A stretch of DNA of 64,000 nt from Pseudomonadota bacterium (GCA_018902545.1 JAHIQM010000006.1:1-64000); one strand, 5' to 3'. Shown: positions 1 through 8,129, counted from the stretch's first letter. Notes: generated by a model from the letters alone, not told the origin. A program made the numbers and translations.

Positions 1-114
1 AGGCTGCACTACAACTCCGTTCGCCCGCACTCAAGCCTGAACAACATGACGCCCGAACACTTCTGTCGGCAGTATGGAAAAAACTTGAACCGTGGGGAAA
101 CCCTCAAGAATTGA
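1..114 (+). pseudogene. IS3-family transposase, C-terminal fragment at window edge
   Basis: The first 37 codons read in frame 1 to a TGA at 112-114. They give the hallmark C-terminus of IS3-family OrfB (DDE rve domain): YNSVRPHSSLNNMTPEHF, the last part of the integrase core where the catalytic Glu region ends. The rest of the gene lies outside the window, so it cannot be said whether the element is intact. The stop is followed by about 26 bp that look like the terminal inverted repeat. The element lies head to tail over the end of the minus-strand gene at 31-501. Confidence 0.85.
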
Positions 115-501
115 GTGGTCCGAAGTTTCCCGGCAGGTCACCTCGTATTCTCTAGCCCACTGATCTATTATCGCCGGTGAAACAGTCCCAAGATTATTCA
201 AAGTGTCTCCCTCGATAAGAGTAAGATCGTCTTTTTTGTAATCTGAATTCGGATGAAGAGTTAAATACCACAGTTTGTCAAAGTGCTTTTGGTTGATTCT
301 TACAATGCACTCGCGACGCAAAACGTCTGCTTTAGCGTCTAATTTGTCGGCATACAAGTTAAGGCCTGTCAAAATCGTTCCAATATACAAAACTAGTATG
401 CTCAAAATTAGTAAGCTGAAAAAAAAAAATCTCCAAAGCACTGTTGTCATTGCCCATCTCTTTGTTGTTATAGTAAAATTTTTAAGCAAGTTGAGAAGCA
501 T
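31..501 (-). pseudogene. Small membrane-anchored protein truncated by IS insertion
   Basis: This 156-codon frame starts at 501 and has one strong N-terminal transmembrane helix (about residues 22-47, FFFFSLLILSILVLYIGTIL), so it is probably anchored with most of the chain outside. No family was recognised. The last ~37 residues (from VTCRETSD on) are translated from the antisense of the IS end and transposase tail. The native C-terminus is therefore gone and the present stop is fortuitous. The region is AT-rich and looks foreign, like the two genes upstream on the same strand. Confidence 0.55.
115..140 (+). repeat. Probable right terminal inverted repeat of the IS3-family element
   Basis: Just after the transposase stop the sequence TGGTCCGAAGTTTCCCGGCA runs on to GGTCA at 140. 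Read on the other strand it begins TGACCTGCCGGGAAAC. IS3-family ends commonly start with TG, often as TGACCTGC. The left end is outside the window, so the pairing and any target duplication could not be checked. Confidence 0.5.
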
Positions 502-563
502 TTTTTCCTGAAATCTCAGAGTGTCGTGATGAAAGTTAAATATTGTCTATTGATACAGTAGTT

Positions 564-1301
564 TTATTTTGTAAGAAACTTAAATGAATTTAAAAAAATA
601 TTTCCTTTATTTGTGATTGTTTCGTCTTGAGACAATATATACGTAAACGATACTCGAATCATATTATCTTTATATAGTGACATAAAGCCTTTTTCGATTG
701 CGTTTATGCCTTCGTATGTATAGCTAAATTCATATGAACATCTTGCTTCATCATTTGAATAATTTATCCAATTTAGATTATTAATTATTTTTAAATCATT
801 AAAAGTACTTAAATATTCGCGGATTGTCATTTCTGCTAGCTTTTTGTTGTTTTGACTGTATTTTGGAAACTCTGTGATTGAATACATAATATGTGAATTA
901 TCTATTTTTTCATTGGAGGAATATCCAGTTGTTACCCCATATTCTGTTTGTATTGAATTTAAATCTGGTTGTTGTGGGAAAATTGCGATGTAATTTCCAT
1001 CATTTGATGTCCATATTTTATTTGAAATTTTGCCTGTGTTGCAGCTGCTATTATTAATATAAATTTTAGAAATGTAGTCTCCATTATTGTCAAAATATGT
1101 GAAGTAATAACCAACACCTGAGTCCAAAAATTTTTTATTGTCTTCTTGCATACAAATGTTTCTAGTAATTTTTTCTTCTAAAACTTGATTAAATTTCTTT
1201 ACATCTATTTTAGATAAATCTAGGTTTACAAGCGTATATTTTATTACAAAATTTTTTTGATCGCAAAATACGCTTTCAAGGCGTGTGTCTTTGTCAATCA
1301 T
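564..1301 (-). CDS. Hypothetical protein, AT-rich island gene
   Basis: This is a 245-residue soluble-looking protein with very low GC and many Asn, Ile, Lys and Ser residues. No signal peptide or membrane segment is evident and I recognise no family. The middle alternates short beta-strand-like stretches (YYFTYFDNNGDYISKIYI), suggesting a beta-rich fold. Its start overlaps the stop of the gene at 1298-1504 by 4 bp, so the two are probably translated together. The GC content differs sharply from the core and points to recent transfer. Confidence 0.6.
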   Translation of the reverse strand: MIDKDTRLESVFCDQKNFVIKYTLVNLDLSKIDVKKFNQVLEEKITRNICMQEDNKKFLDSGVGYYFTYFDNNGDYISKIYINNSSCNTGKISNKIWTSNDGNYIAIFPQQPDLNSIQTEYGVTTGYSSNEKIDNSHIMYSITEFPKYSQNNKKLAEMTIREYLSTFNDLKIINNLNWINYSNDEARCSYEFSYTYEGINAIEKGFMSLYKDNMIRVSFTYILSQDETITNKGNIFLNSFKFLTK

Positions 1302-1504
1302 TTTTGGAAGTTGCTGGTTGCTATGTTAACAAACGCAAGCATTTCTTTTTCTATGTCATGAATATGGATTGCTGATTTTAGATTATTAACACTAGATGTT
1401 TTTTCTTCTTTGCTAGTAACGAAATTTTTGCCAATCATTTTTACGCCATCACTCGTAATAATAAAAATTATAAGAAATGATAAGGCGTTTTTAAATTTTT
1501 CCAT
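1298..1504 (-). CDS. Small hypothetical protein with N-terminal hydrophobic segment
   Basis: This predicted 68-residue protein starts at the ATG at 1504, which has AGGAA upstream at good spacing; a longer frame begins at 1558 but lacks a clear ribosome site. Residues 3-18 (KFKNALSFLIIFIITS) are hydrophobic and may be a signal anchor. The stop overlaps the next start (564-1301) by 4 bp, so it forms a translationally coupled pair with that gene. No family was recognised. Confidence 0.5.
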   Translation of the reverse strand: MEKFKNALSFLIIFIITSDGVKMIGKNFVTSKEEKTSSVNNLKSAIHIHDIEKEMLAFVNIATSNFQK

Positions 1505-1709
1505 AAAATCATTCCTCGACATATAAATAATTAAATTATTACTCAGAGTCTTATGCATTTACATATAATGTTGCAAAGCAAGGATGTTTTAAATATTTTT
1601 GTTTGACATGAACAGAATAGACCAAAGTTTAGACTAGCAAATGCACGAAAAAGCATCCTCATTGAGGACGTTTTTATATGGGAAATTAATAATGGAAATA
1701 TCAATTTAG

Positions 1710-1731
1710 AGATTGCTAGACGTAGCAATCT
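1710..1731 (-). terminator. Stem-loop downstream of the restriction-modification operon
   Basis: Perfect 9-bp arms AGATTGCTA and TAGCAATCT are separated by 4 nt. On the minus strand this falls after the last gene of the 1,749-6,223 operon and before the AT-rich gene at 1504, so it may end that transcript. There is no long U-run after it, which weakens the call. Confidence 0.4.
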
Positions 1732-1791
1732 TGTGAAATTTTATTTATTTAGAGTTTTGATTGATAATATATTATTGTTGCTCTGTCAGTA

Positions 1792-2079
1792 TCAATGCCT
1801 CGTAAATCGAATCGGTGGACTCGCTTGATCTCTTCCTGGTTCCATCTCGGGAGCTGTGCGCACCCTCCAAGCATGCTCGTTTGCCCATGCTTCAAGTGCA
1901 GGCTCATCAATTCGCGGGTAGTCAAATGTTGAAATGTGTGGTGAACGGGATGGGAACGCAAGTGCTACGTTTCTGTAATGTGTCACCAAGTCGTTTCCGC
2001 CGTGTTCCATAAGGCTCTTTTCGAGTTCGGCCCGCCACCTAGGAGCGTCTTGCTCCCATTTGTCGTACTTATTGTGCAT
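1792..2079 (-). CDS. Small hypothetical protein, last gene of the RM operon, possible C-terminal frameshift
   Basis: This 95-residue frame starts at 2079 with AGAGA upstream, 11 bp after the stop of the preceding gene. The N-terminal two thirds look coding (KWEQDAPRWRAELEKSL). The last 18 residues in this frame are low in character, whereas an overlapping frame ending at 1749 gives a more protein-like tail (NQEEIKRVHRFDLRGIDTD). The true product may continue to 1749 after a one-base shift near 1845-1860. No family was recognised. Position at the end of the operon suggests an accessory role to the RM system. Confidence 0.45.
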   Translation of the reverse strand: MHNKYDKWEQDAPRWRAELEKSLMEHGGNDLVTHYRNVALAFPSRSPHISTFDYPRIDEPALEAWANEHAWRVRTAPEMEPGRDQASPPIRFTRH

Positions 2080-2090
2080 GTTGATCTCTG

Positions 2091-2690
2091 CTAATTTTCG
2101 TCAAAATTATCGAAGTTATAAACCAATGTGTGTTCATGGTCCCAAAAAAGCCTGTCTATGGTAAAAGGCTCTCCGATAATAAATAGTCGTGGGTTTGGGC
2201 TGAGTTTTCCCATTTTAGCTTCTTCTCGGTAAAAAAAGACAAGCAATACATAAAGTGCTGCGATAGCATTTAAGGCGTTCTTTAAATTACCATCTGAAAA
2301 ATGTTCATGTCGTTCATGTTTCACATTGTTGTATGCTCGCCACCAAAGAGGTTGATGTGCGCCGCCCCAAATTATCCAGGGTTCCAGCGTAAGGCCAAAT
2401 CGCGGCATGTATACCTTGACTGAGTGAAAATATGGGTGTTGTTTTGTGATTATATCCTTGTAATGGGTAATGTTTTGTGCTCGGCGTTGAGGATTAATAG
2501 ATGTACAATACTGTTTTGCCACAACGTCAATCTCCGAGGCAGCTGCAAATAGCATTTTGCTAAGTTCTGTAGAGTAGCATTCAAAGTTTGCTGTAGTGAG
2601 CTCTATAAAACGTGCGAGATTCGCGACATCTTCTTCCAGAGCTAGGAAGTAGTTCCAATGAATCGTTGTTGGAGCCTCGTGAATGGTCAT
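2091..2690 (-). CDS. Hypothetical protein with a HEPN-like KH-R motif, RM-associated
   Basis: The start at 2690 (MTIHEAPTT) is chosen because AAAGGGA lies just upstream; an earlier start at 2717 has no such site. The protein is about 199 residues, mostly helical. It carries WWRAYNNVKHERHEHF at about residues 126-141, reminiscent of the conserved Asn/Lys-His-x-Arg helix seen in HEPN-like RNase or Abi-type domains. That resemblance is by eye only. It sits 55 bp downstream of the specificity subunit gene and may be an accessory or abortive-infection component of that operon. Confidence 0.55.
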   Translation of the reverse strand: MTIHEAPTTIHWNYFLALEEDVANLARFIELTTANFECYSTELSKMLFAAASEIDVVAKQYCTSINPQRRAQNITHYKDIITKQHPYFHSVKVYMPRFGLTLEPWIIWGGAHQPLWWRAYNNVKHERHEHFSDGNLKNALNAIAALYVLLVFFYREEAKMGKLSPNPRLFIIGEPFTIDRLFWDHEHTLVYNFDNFDEN

Positions 2691-2744
2691 TTTGTTCCCT
2701 TTAGGCGTAATAATCACAAGTTTGGTCTGCGTTGAGAGAGAAAT

Positions 2745-4250
2745 TCAAAGGCAAACTTGATCAATGCTATTTCTAGACTGCTGTCGCTCGTTGATCGTTC
2801 TTTTAATCTGCCCAGACAAACTTGCAAGCGCGCTTTGCTCCAACCGCCAAGCTGCGTCGCGTAGTCCGTTCGCTTCCAAAACCAACTTGCCAATAGCGTT
2901 AAGACCAGCTTCAGGCAGTATGGGCACAAGAACTGCTCCGATCATTTCTCGGTCAAGATGTGTTATTACTGACCCATATTGTTGCCTACGCAACAGAATC
3001 TGGCCGAAATCACTCGAAAGCCAGCAGTAAATGAAACCTGCCAGAACATCTGTCGCCCCATGCACTCGAATAGCATCTTGACTAGCCGCCCAGCCGTCCA
3101 TGTATTTTGGTATGATCTGTACCCGTCCGTTCGTGCCTGAACAGGTCGCCATGACATAGTTCGTTTTAAGCGCAATTTCGGCCATATCTTTCGTGTGTGC
3201 GCCCCGTGCAAGCCCTTTGAGCCCGATGGGTGCAACTTGAAAGAGTTGTTTGCTTGAAAGAAGTGGTATGCCGCCATTTTCAACATACACGCGCTTGCGG
3301 AATTTGGTCACGGCGTTGATGGCCCGAGTCAGAGTTTTGTCGGCAAGCGGCAGGACCTGGTGTTTGCAGGCGTCGAGATGCTGCAAAACCCATTGGGATT
3401 GGGGGCAATGGTAGCTGGCGTCCAGCCGTCTGTCCCAATGTGACGCCCGGATTTTGCCAATAACCGGTCCGCTGCCTTGCTTGGGTAAAGTCGGAAAGCC
3501 AAGATAATTCCGAAGCAGGGCGTCGGCCTCGTCGAGTTTGTCATTGGCCGCGTCACGCTTCATGGCCGCGTCCACAAAGGCGCGGCCTATGGCAATTTTT
3601 TGTATCGCGGGCAGACTCGGGATGACAACGGCTGTAAGATGAATCGGCTCGATGTGTTGGACGACCGAACCGTAGGTGAGGCCCTGAAGTTGTGCTCTAC
3701 CCCAGAATGATCGAAGAAAAGCCGCCACATAACCGGCCGTATCGCGATCCAGGGCTGTGATACGAATAGCGTCTTGAGACAAGGCCCATTCAGCCATTCG
3801 CGGGGAGGCCAAGCTGATGTTTCCTATGGTGCCAGAGCAGGACACAAGAACGGACCAAGGCTTGATGCGAAGATCTTCAAGCTTCTTGGTGTGTTTGTTA
3901 CTAAGATAACGGCCTCTTTCAGGCCGTAGCCCAATGATATCCGAGCTTGAGAGAAAGGGGACGCCATGGTCACTATTCACAAAAATTCGTGCGAAACGGA
4001 ATGCATTGTGCGCATCTTGGCATAAACCGCCATCGCCCAAGAGCGGTATTAACTGGTGAGATGAGGCCGAAAGCTCGGCCACAGCTCGTTTTGCTTCCAA
4101 AGCATAGGCCGAAGCCTCAAGCCGCAGGCTAGAACCGACGACTTCAGAAAGTTTGACCCCCACACTGCGAGACCCTAGGTGTCCACTGTGGCCATGCGTG
4201 CCGATTGGATGCGCTACATCTACCATCCCAGCACCGCCGTTTTTTTCCAT
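2745..4250 (-). CDS. Specificity (S) subunit of a Type I/IIB-like restriction-modification system
   Basis: This 501-residue protein has the two-repeat layout of HsdS. Two target-recognition halves each carry a conserved block: GVPFLSSSDIIGLRPERG with CSGTIGNISLASP at about residues 96-165, and GGIPLLSSKQLFQVAP with CSGTNGRVQIIP at about 345-415. Both are followed by SQDAIR. It would direct the methyltransferase to a bipartite DNA site. The ATG at 4250 overlaps the end of the methyltransferase gene by 31 bp; an ATG at 4226 overlapping its TAG by 7 bp is an alternative start. Confidence 0.85.
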   Translation of the reverse strand: MEKNGGAGMVDVAHPIGTHGHSGHLGSRSVGVKLSEVVGSSLRLEASAYALEAKRAVAELSASSHQLIPLLGDGGLCQDAHNAFRFARIFVNSDHGVPFLSSSDIIGLRPERGRYLSNKHTKKLEDLRIKPWSVLVSCSGTIGNISLASPRMAEWALSQDAIRITALDRDTAGYVAAFLRSFWGRAQLQGLTYGSVVQHIEPIHLTAVVIPSLPAIQKIAIGRAFVDAAMKRDAANDKLDEADALLRNYLGFPTLPKQGSGPVIGKIRASHWDRRLDASYHCPQSQWVLQHLDACKHQVLPLADKTLTRAINAVTKFRKRVYVENGGIPLLSSKQLFQVAPIGLKGLARGAHTKDMAEIALKTNYVMATCSGTNGRVQIIPKYMDGWAASQDAIRVHGATDVLAGFIYCWLSSDFGQILLRRQQYGSVITHLDREMIGAVLVPILPEAGLNAIGKLVLEANGLRDAAWRLEQSALASLSGQIKRTINERQQSRNSIDQVCL

Positions 4251-6223
4251 TCAAGGAATTCCTGGGCCACGATGGGCGTGTCGTCATCCACCCGTTTTAC
4301 AGGCTGAAGAACGCGTCGGCTGGGCTCGCCGTGGGCGTCGAACTCAAATAGCTCTGTTTCCTCGCCCTCGGTGGGAAAAAGGATCTCTTCACCTTCTTCG
4401 TTTCTGCGGTAAAGCGTATTGCCTCGTTTGTCGTGACCGATAGACTGTGTCTGCGCCATGAAAATTTCATAGTCATAGAGCTGCCCCTGGCGTTCTTCCT
4501 TGAGCATTTCTTCTTCGGTCTTTTTTTGCAGCAGAAGAACAGACGTTTGGGTGCCATTGTTGGGCTGAAAGGTGTCCGGGTGAAGGTCCACGCTGGCCAC
4601 AATTCGGCAGTGAACCATCAGCCAGTAGCGAACATATTCCAGATCTGGATTGCCCAGTATGCCGTCGGGAAGGACGATGGCCATCCGGCCTCCTGGTTTC
4701 AGCAACTGCCAGCAACGCTCAATGAACAGAATTTCGGGGGGACGGCTTCCAAAGAGATCATCGGTCATGCGCCAGCGCCCACCTTGTTTTTTCCAGACAT
4801 GCGCCAGCTTGAACTGGGACAAGGTCTCTCGGTCGGAAATGGGCAGTTTGCCACCAAACGGGGGGTTTGTGGCGATAACGTCGAAATGGCCGATTTCTTC
4901 AGGACCCCGCAACATACTGGGTGATAGGTCCAGGGGCTTGGCGAGCTTTTCCCGGAATTCAGATTCCCATTGGTGCGGGTGCAAAAGGCTGTCGGCTTGA
5001 AGGATGTTCCCGGAGCCGTCATTGTTCATGACCATGTTCATCTTGGTGGCTTTGACCAACTCTCGGTTGATGTCGAACCCGAAGAAGCAACGGCTCGCGA
5101 TATCCCGAATCTTTTCATTAATGATCTGGCGGAGCCCTTCGCTGGTCGTATTGTTGGCCATTGATTTTTTGAGACTTGCAATGACCTCATTCATGGCGAT
5201 GACCAGGAAGCCACCTGTGCCACATGATGGGTCCAGAATTCGTTCGCCAGGTTTTACGCTCAACATTCGGATGGCCATGCGTTGGACATTTCGCGGGGTG
5301 AAAAATTCGCCTCGGTCCCCGCGTAGGTTGCTCCCCACCAGTTCCTCGTAAGCCTTGCCCTTGACATCGATGTGGGTGTCCAGAAAGCTGTAACGCTGGG
5401 TTTCGCCGACGATGTAAGCCAGGGAGCGCGGCTTGAGCGTGATGAGGTCGTTGGCGGCGAAAATAGCAGGGTAGCGTTTTTTCACTTCCTCGAAAATCTT
5501 TCCAATACGCTTTTGAACGGTCAGTCGCCCGTCATTGCTGGCTTTTTCCTTGGCGGTGGCAAAGAATTCAAGGGGGTTCGGGATGTTCCGCTCATCGTGG
5601 ATTTTGCAGAAGATAACCTTGAGTAGCTCAAAAAAGGCTTTGTCCTTGGGCAGGCCATCCGTGATGTAGATGTGATCGTGACAGGTACGGAATGAAAAGA
5701 GGAGATTGTCGTCCGTCGAACGCATCAGCCTGTCGCGGGTTGGTCGATCCGTGTCGTCGATATTGCCGTCGTGGGCGGGAATGTCATTGGGCTCTTCCCA
5801 TAGGACACGCCCTTCGGCCTCGACGCGGCGAAAAACGGACTTGTGTCGTCCGTTGGTCCACATGCCCCACTGGGCGTTAGGACATGAAGACAGGTAGGAT
5901 TTGAGCTGACCTTCGCCGTCCTTCTTGTCGGATGGCTTCACCTTTTCGCTTTTACACTCGATGATGATGTCGATGGATTCTTGAAGATGCTGGGCGTTTT
6001 CAGGAAAAATGGCGATATCGACCCGCTTTGTCGCAGATCCGACCTTGATGGGAAACTCCACAGCAATCCGTTCGGGCTTGTAGCCAAGTTCTTTTACAAG
6101 ACGGCGTTCAATGTTCTGTCGCACATATTCTTCCGGCGTGTCATTGCGAATAATCCCGTCAATGAAATCGCAGAGCTTTCCGTCGGGAATCGTGGTGATG
6201 AGTTGCTGATTTTGCGATGCCAT
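4220..6223 (-). CDS. Fused restriction nuclease-adenine methyltransferase (HsdR_N + HsdM)
   Basis: This is a protein of about 667 residues; a GTG at 6232 would add three. Numbering from that GTG, residues 1-150 are an HsdR N-terminal type nuclease domain with a PD-(D/E)XK signature, D72 and E92-C-K94 (RVDIAIF then IIIECKSE). Residues 290-600 are a gamma-class N6-adenine methyltransferase with motif I DPSCGTGGF (334-342) and motif IV NPPF (456-459). Nuclease plus methylase in one chain with a separate two-TRD S subunit is the BcgI-like Type IIB arrangement. No separate hsdR or helicase gene is present. It is the first gene of a four-gene minus-strand operon. Confidence 0.85.
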   Translation of the reverse strand: MASQNQQLITTIPDGKLCDFIDGIIRNDTPEEYVRQNIERRLVKELGYKPERIAVEFPIKVGSATKRVDIAIFPENAQHLQESIDIIIECKSEKVKPSDKKDGEGQLKSYLSSCPNAQWGMWTNGRHKSVFRRVEAEGRVLWEEPNDIPAHDGNIDDTDRPTRDRLMRSTDDNLLFSFRTCHDHIYITDGLPKDKAFFELLKVIFCKIHDERNIPNPLEFFATAKEKASNDGRLTVQKRIGKIFEEVKKRYPAIFAANDLITLKPRSLAYIVGETQRYSFLDTHIDVKGKAYEELVGSNLRGDRGEFFTPRNVQRMAIRMLSVKPGERILDPSCGTGGFLVIAMNEVIASLKKSMANNTTSEGLRQIINEKIRDIASRCFFGFDINRELVKATKMNMVMNNDGSGNILQADSLLHPHQWESEFREKLAKPLDLSPSMLRGPEEIGHFDVIATNPPFGGKLPISDRETLSQFKLAHVWKKQGGRWRMTDDLFGSRPPEILFIERCWQLLKPGGRMAIVLPDGILGNPDLEYVRYWLMVHCRIVASVDLHPDTFQPNNGTQTSVLLLQKKTEEEMLKEERQGQLYDYEIFMAQTQSIGHDKRGNTLYRRNEEGEEILFPTEGEETELFEFDAHGEPSRRVLQPVKRVDDDTPIVAQEFLEWKKTAVLGW

Positions 6224-6238
6224 TCTTTTCACTAACTG

Positions 6239-6267
6239 TTGTTTAAAAATTGTTATTTCTTAAACAA
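6239..6267. promoter_or_regulatory. Inverted repeat in the RM operon upstream region
   Basis: Arms TTGTTTAA (6239-6246) and TTAAACAA (6260-6267) form a perfect 8-bp inverted repeat a few bases before the methyltransferase start, inside an AT-rich gap running to about 6520. It could be an operator or a leader hairpin controlling the RM operon. No separate controller-protein gene was recognised. The rest of 6268-6520 is AT-rich and I see no gene in it. Confidence 0.35.
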
Positions 6268-6549
6268 TTTATTCGGATTAGTGCAACAATTCATTTATGT
6301 AAGTATATATGCGCAATTTTCTCATGGTACTAATACGTATTTTTTTACATACAAGCTACTTCATATGTATTGTGCTATGAGATTTCATACGTATATATTT
6401 CTAGTTAAATGTGGAGTTGTTTTTTCGTTTCTGGGGCTATACTGAAATCCTCAAAATTAATTTCCTGTTTCAGCCCATAGTCTTATGGAACGTGGGCGCA
6501 AAAACTGTGGTTCTCGTGGCCTGCCTGACTGTTGAAAAATTCAAAATTC

Positions 6550-6674
6550 GCAGGCCGTTCAAAAATGGCGAGATGCGAGGAAGCGGAAAAAGCCAGGACG
6601 CGCAGTGTATTGCGCAGATGCGCGGTCTGGCTTTTTTCGCTGACGAAGCAGATCGCCATTTTTCAACGGCCTGC
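6550..6674. repeat. Long imperfect palindrome, MITE/REP-like
   Basis: About 125 bp fold back on themselves. GCAGGCCGTT at the left matches AACGGCCTGC at the right, with further matching blocks inside (AAAAATGGCGA with TCGCCATTTTT, GGAAAAAGCCAG with CTGGCTTTTTTCG) around a centre near 6608. It lies directly before the ribosome-binding site of the nucleotidyltransferase gene. The size and symmetry suit a non-autonomous mobile or REP-like element; no other full copy was seen in this window. Confidence 0.6.
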
Positions 6675-6691
6675 AGGGAGGTGGCGCGACG

Positions 6692-7514
6692 ATGGAGCGG
6701 AAAGGCAATCAATCGGTCGAGAGCCGCATTCGCGGCGAACTGCGACGTCTTGAACTGGTCGGACGTTACCGTGCTCTATGCCTGTGAATCAGGCAGCCGC
6801 GCATGGGGTTTTGAATCGGTGGACAGCGATTACGACGTGCGGTTCATCTACGTCAGGAAAACGCCCTGGTATCTGAGCGTTCAGCGCAAGCGCGATGTCA
6901 TCGAAAAGCCCATTGACGACGAGCTTGACATTTCCGGGTGGGACGTGACCAAGGCCCTGCAGCTTCTGCGCAGATCGAATCCGCCGCTGCTCGAATGGTT
7001 GCAATCTCCCGTGGTCTATGTCCGTAAATCCTCTTTCGCCGAGCGGATGAGAAGACTGATGGGCGAGTATTATTCCCCCATCTCATGCATGTATCACTAC
7101 CTGCACATGGCGAAGAACAATTACAGACGGTACCTGCGGGAAGAAATTGTCTGGACGAAGAAATACTTCTATGTGCTTCGTCCCATACTTGCGTGCATTT
7201 GGATCGAGAGAGGCTTCGGCGTGGTTCCCATGGAATTTGCAAAATTGGTGGAGCGCGTAGTGGAAAGCGACGAGCTTCGCCGGGAGATTGACGAGCTTCT
7301 GATCATGAAGCGTGCCGGCGCAGAGCTGCGTCGAGGGCCGCTCAATCCCGTGCTTTCGGGATTCATCGAGCAGGAACTTGTGCGTTTGAACGGCCGGCTG
7401 CAACCGCCGTCCAGAAGCAAGGATCACGCTCCGCTGGACCGGCTGTTTGTGGAAACGTTGAGAGAGGTGAACGGGGAAGGCATCGGGCCATGCGTTCAGG
7501 TGGACGACTCCTGA
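6692..7514 (+). pseudogene. RlaP/YcgL-like nucleotidyltransferase with an apparent frameshift near its N-terminus
   Basis: The body of about 250 residues (to 7514) matches the PF10127-type polymerase-beta-fold nucleotidyltransferases, with ACESGSRAWGFESVDSDYDV carrying the GS motif and catalytic Asp-x-Asp. A strong AGGGAGG site precedes the ATG at 6692. That frame reads MERKGNQSVESRIRGELRRLE, like the expected N-terminal helix, but then runs to a stop at about 6787. The catalytic part lies in another frame, so a one-base shift around 6750-6765 is needed. A TTG at about 6751 in the main frame is an alternative start with no ribosome site. Members of this family are linked to RNA repair and defence islands. 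Confidence 0.65.
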
Positions 7515-7630
7515 TAGCGGTCTTGCGCTGCCAGTTGGGCGGCGGGAGTTCGCAGGGAAAATGCGAACGGCGGTGATCAATTCGAAGCCCCTAAGGATAT
7601 CGACATCCAAGGGGGCTTCGAGGTTTTCGA

Positions 7631-7870
7631 CGTCGGAAAGTTTGACTGAACGTTGTTCTCCAGAGGCTTTCTTGCCTGGAAGCGTGTCCCGTCGCGGGCC
7701 GGGCAAGGTCTGCCGGAACTCTCTCGCGGGCCTCGTAATGCTTCCCGGCCGTGAGCTTTGGACGGCGTGCAGCGCGTTGTCCGCCACGTGGCCGGGAAGC
7801 AAATGATGCCTGGCTCGGTCAGACAGCCGACAGCCCTTGCCCGGCCCGCGCCGAAACGCTTGAGCTTGTG
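7631..7870. repeat. REP-like compound inverted repeat
   Basis: Two related halves face each other. CGGGCCGGGCAAGGTCTGCC (about 7696-7715) is nearly the reverse complement of the block GACAGCCCTTGCCCGGCCCG (about 7829-7848). Inside are GCTTCCCGGCC and GGCCGGGAAGC (near 7741 and 7790). The left flank (CGTCGGAAAGTTTGACTGAA and on to CTTGCCTGGAAGCG) recurs at 8828-8882. The right block (GATGCCTGGCTCGGTCAGAC onward) recurs at 14562 and, diverged, at 28799. A RAYT transposase remnant lies 1 kb downstream, which fits REP origin. No gene was seen in 7515-8070. Confidence 0.6.
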
Positions 7871-7950
7871 CGAACGGTCGTGCGGAAAGAAATTCGTGAA
7901 TGGGGTGCAGGGAACGTGGCCTTGTCCGTCGTCGACTTTTCATCTGGGCG

Positions 7951-7976
7951 TCATCCCCGCGAAGGCGGGGATCCAT
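7951..7976. repeat. dRS3-like short palindrome (copy 1 of 3)
   Basis: GTCATCCCCGCGAAGGCGGG followed by GATCCAT is the common proteobacterial short repeat with the CCCCGC-GAAG-GCGGGG stem. Related copies are at 28925 and 60849. Here the copy is short, without the downstream half seen in the other two. Confidence 0.6.
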
Positions 7977-8070
7977 AAAGCTGTGTATGGCCTTGCACAA
8001 GTCTTACGGGGCGTCGCTGCGCTCCATGCGCACCAAGTGACGGCTTTGCTTTTCTTGCGGTCGCGCATCC

Positions 8071-8129
8071 TTGACGGGAGTGTGTTTACCATTATAAATA
8101 TTTCGTGCAGCACGAATATTGTAAGGAGG
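8071..8129 (+). promoter_or_regulatory. Promoter, palindromic operator and RBS of the toxin-antitoxin pair
   Basis: TTGACG (8071-8076) and TATAAA (8093-8098), 16 bp apart, form a good sigma-70 promoter. Overlapping the expected start site is the palindrome CGTGCAGCACG, extended by AATATT-type flanks (8097-8120), the usual place for an autoregulatory antitoxin site. AAGGAGGG at 8123-8130 is a strong ribosome-binding site for the ATG at 8137. Sequence-based only; binding is inferred. Confidence 0.65.

Noticed and set aside
1543-1728. 61-codon minus-strand frame in the AT-rich island
   Set aside because: It covers the hairpin at 1710-1731 and has no ribosome site or coherent protein.
7083-8000. 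305-codon minus-strand frame over the nucleotidyltransferase gene
   Set aside because: It spans the antisense of the real gene and the REP-like repeats, with no family-like content.
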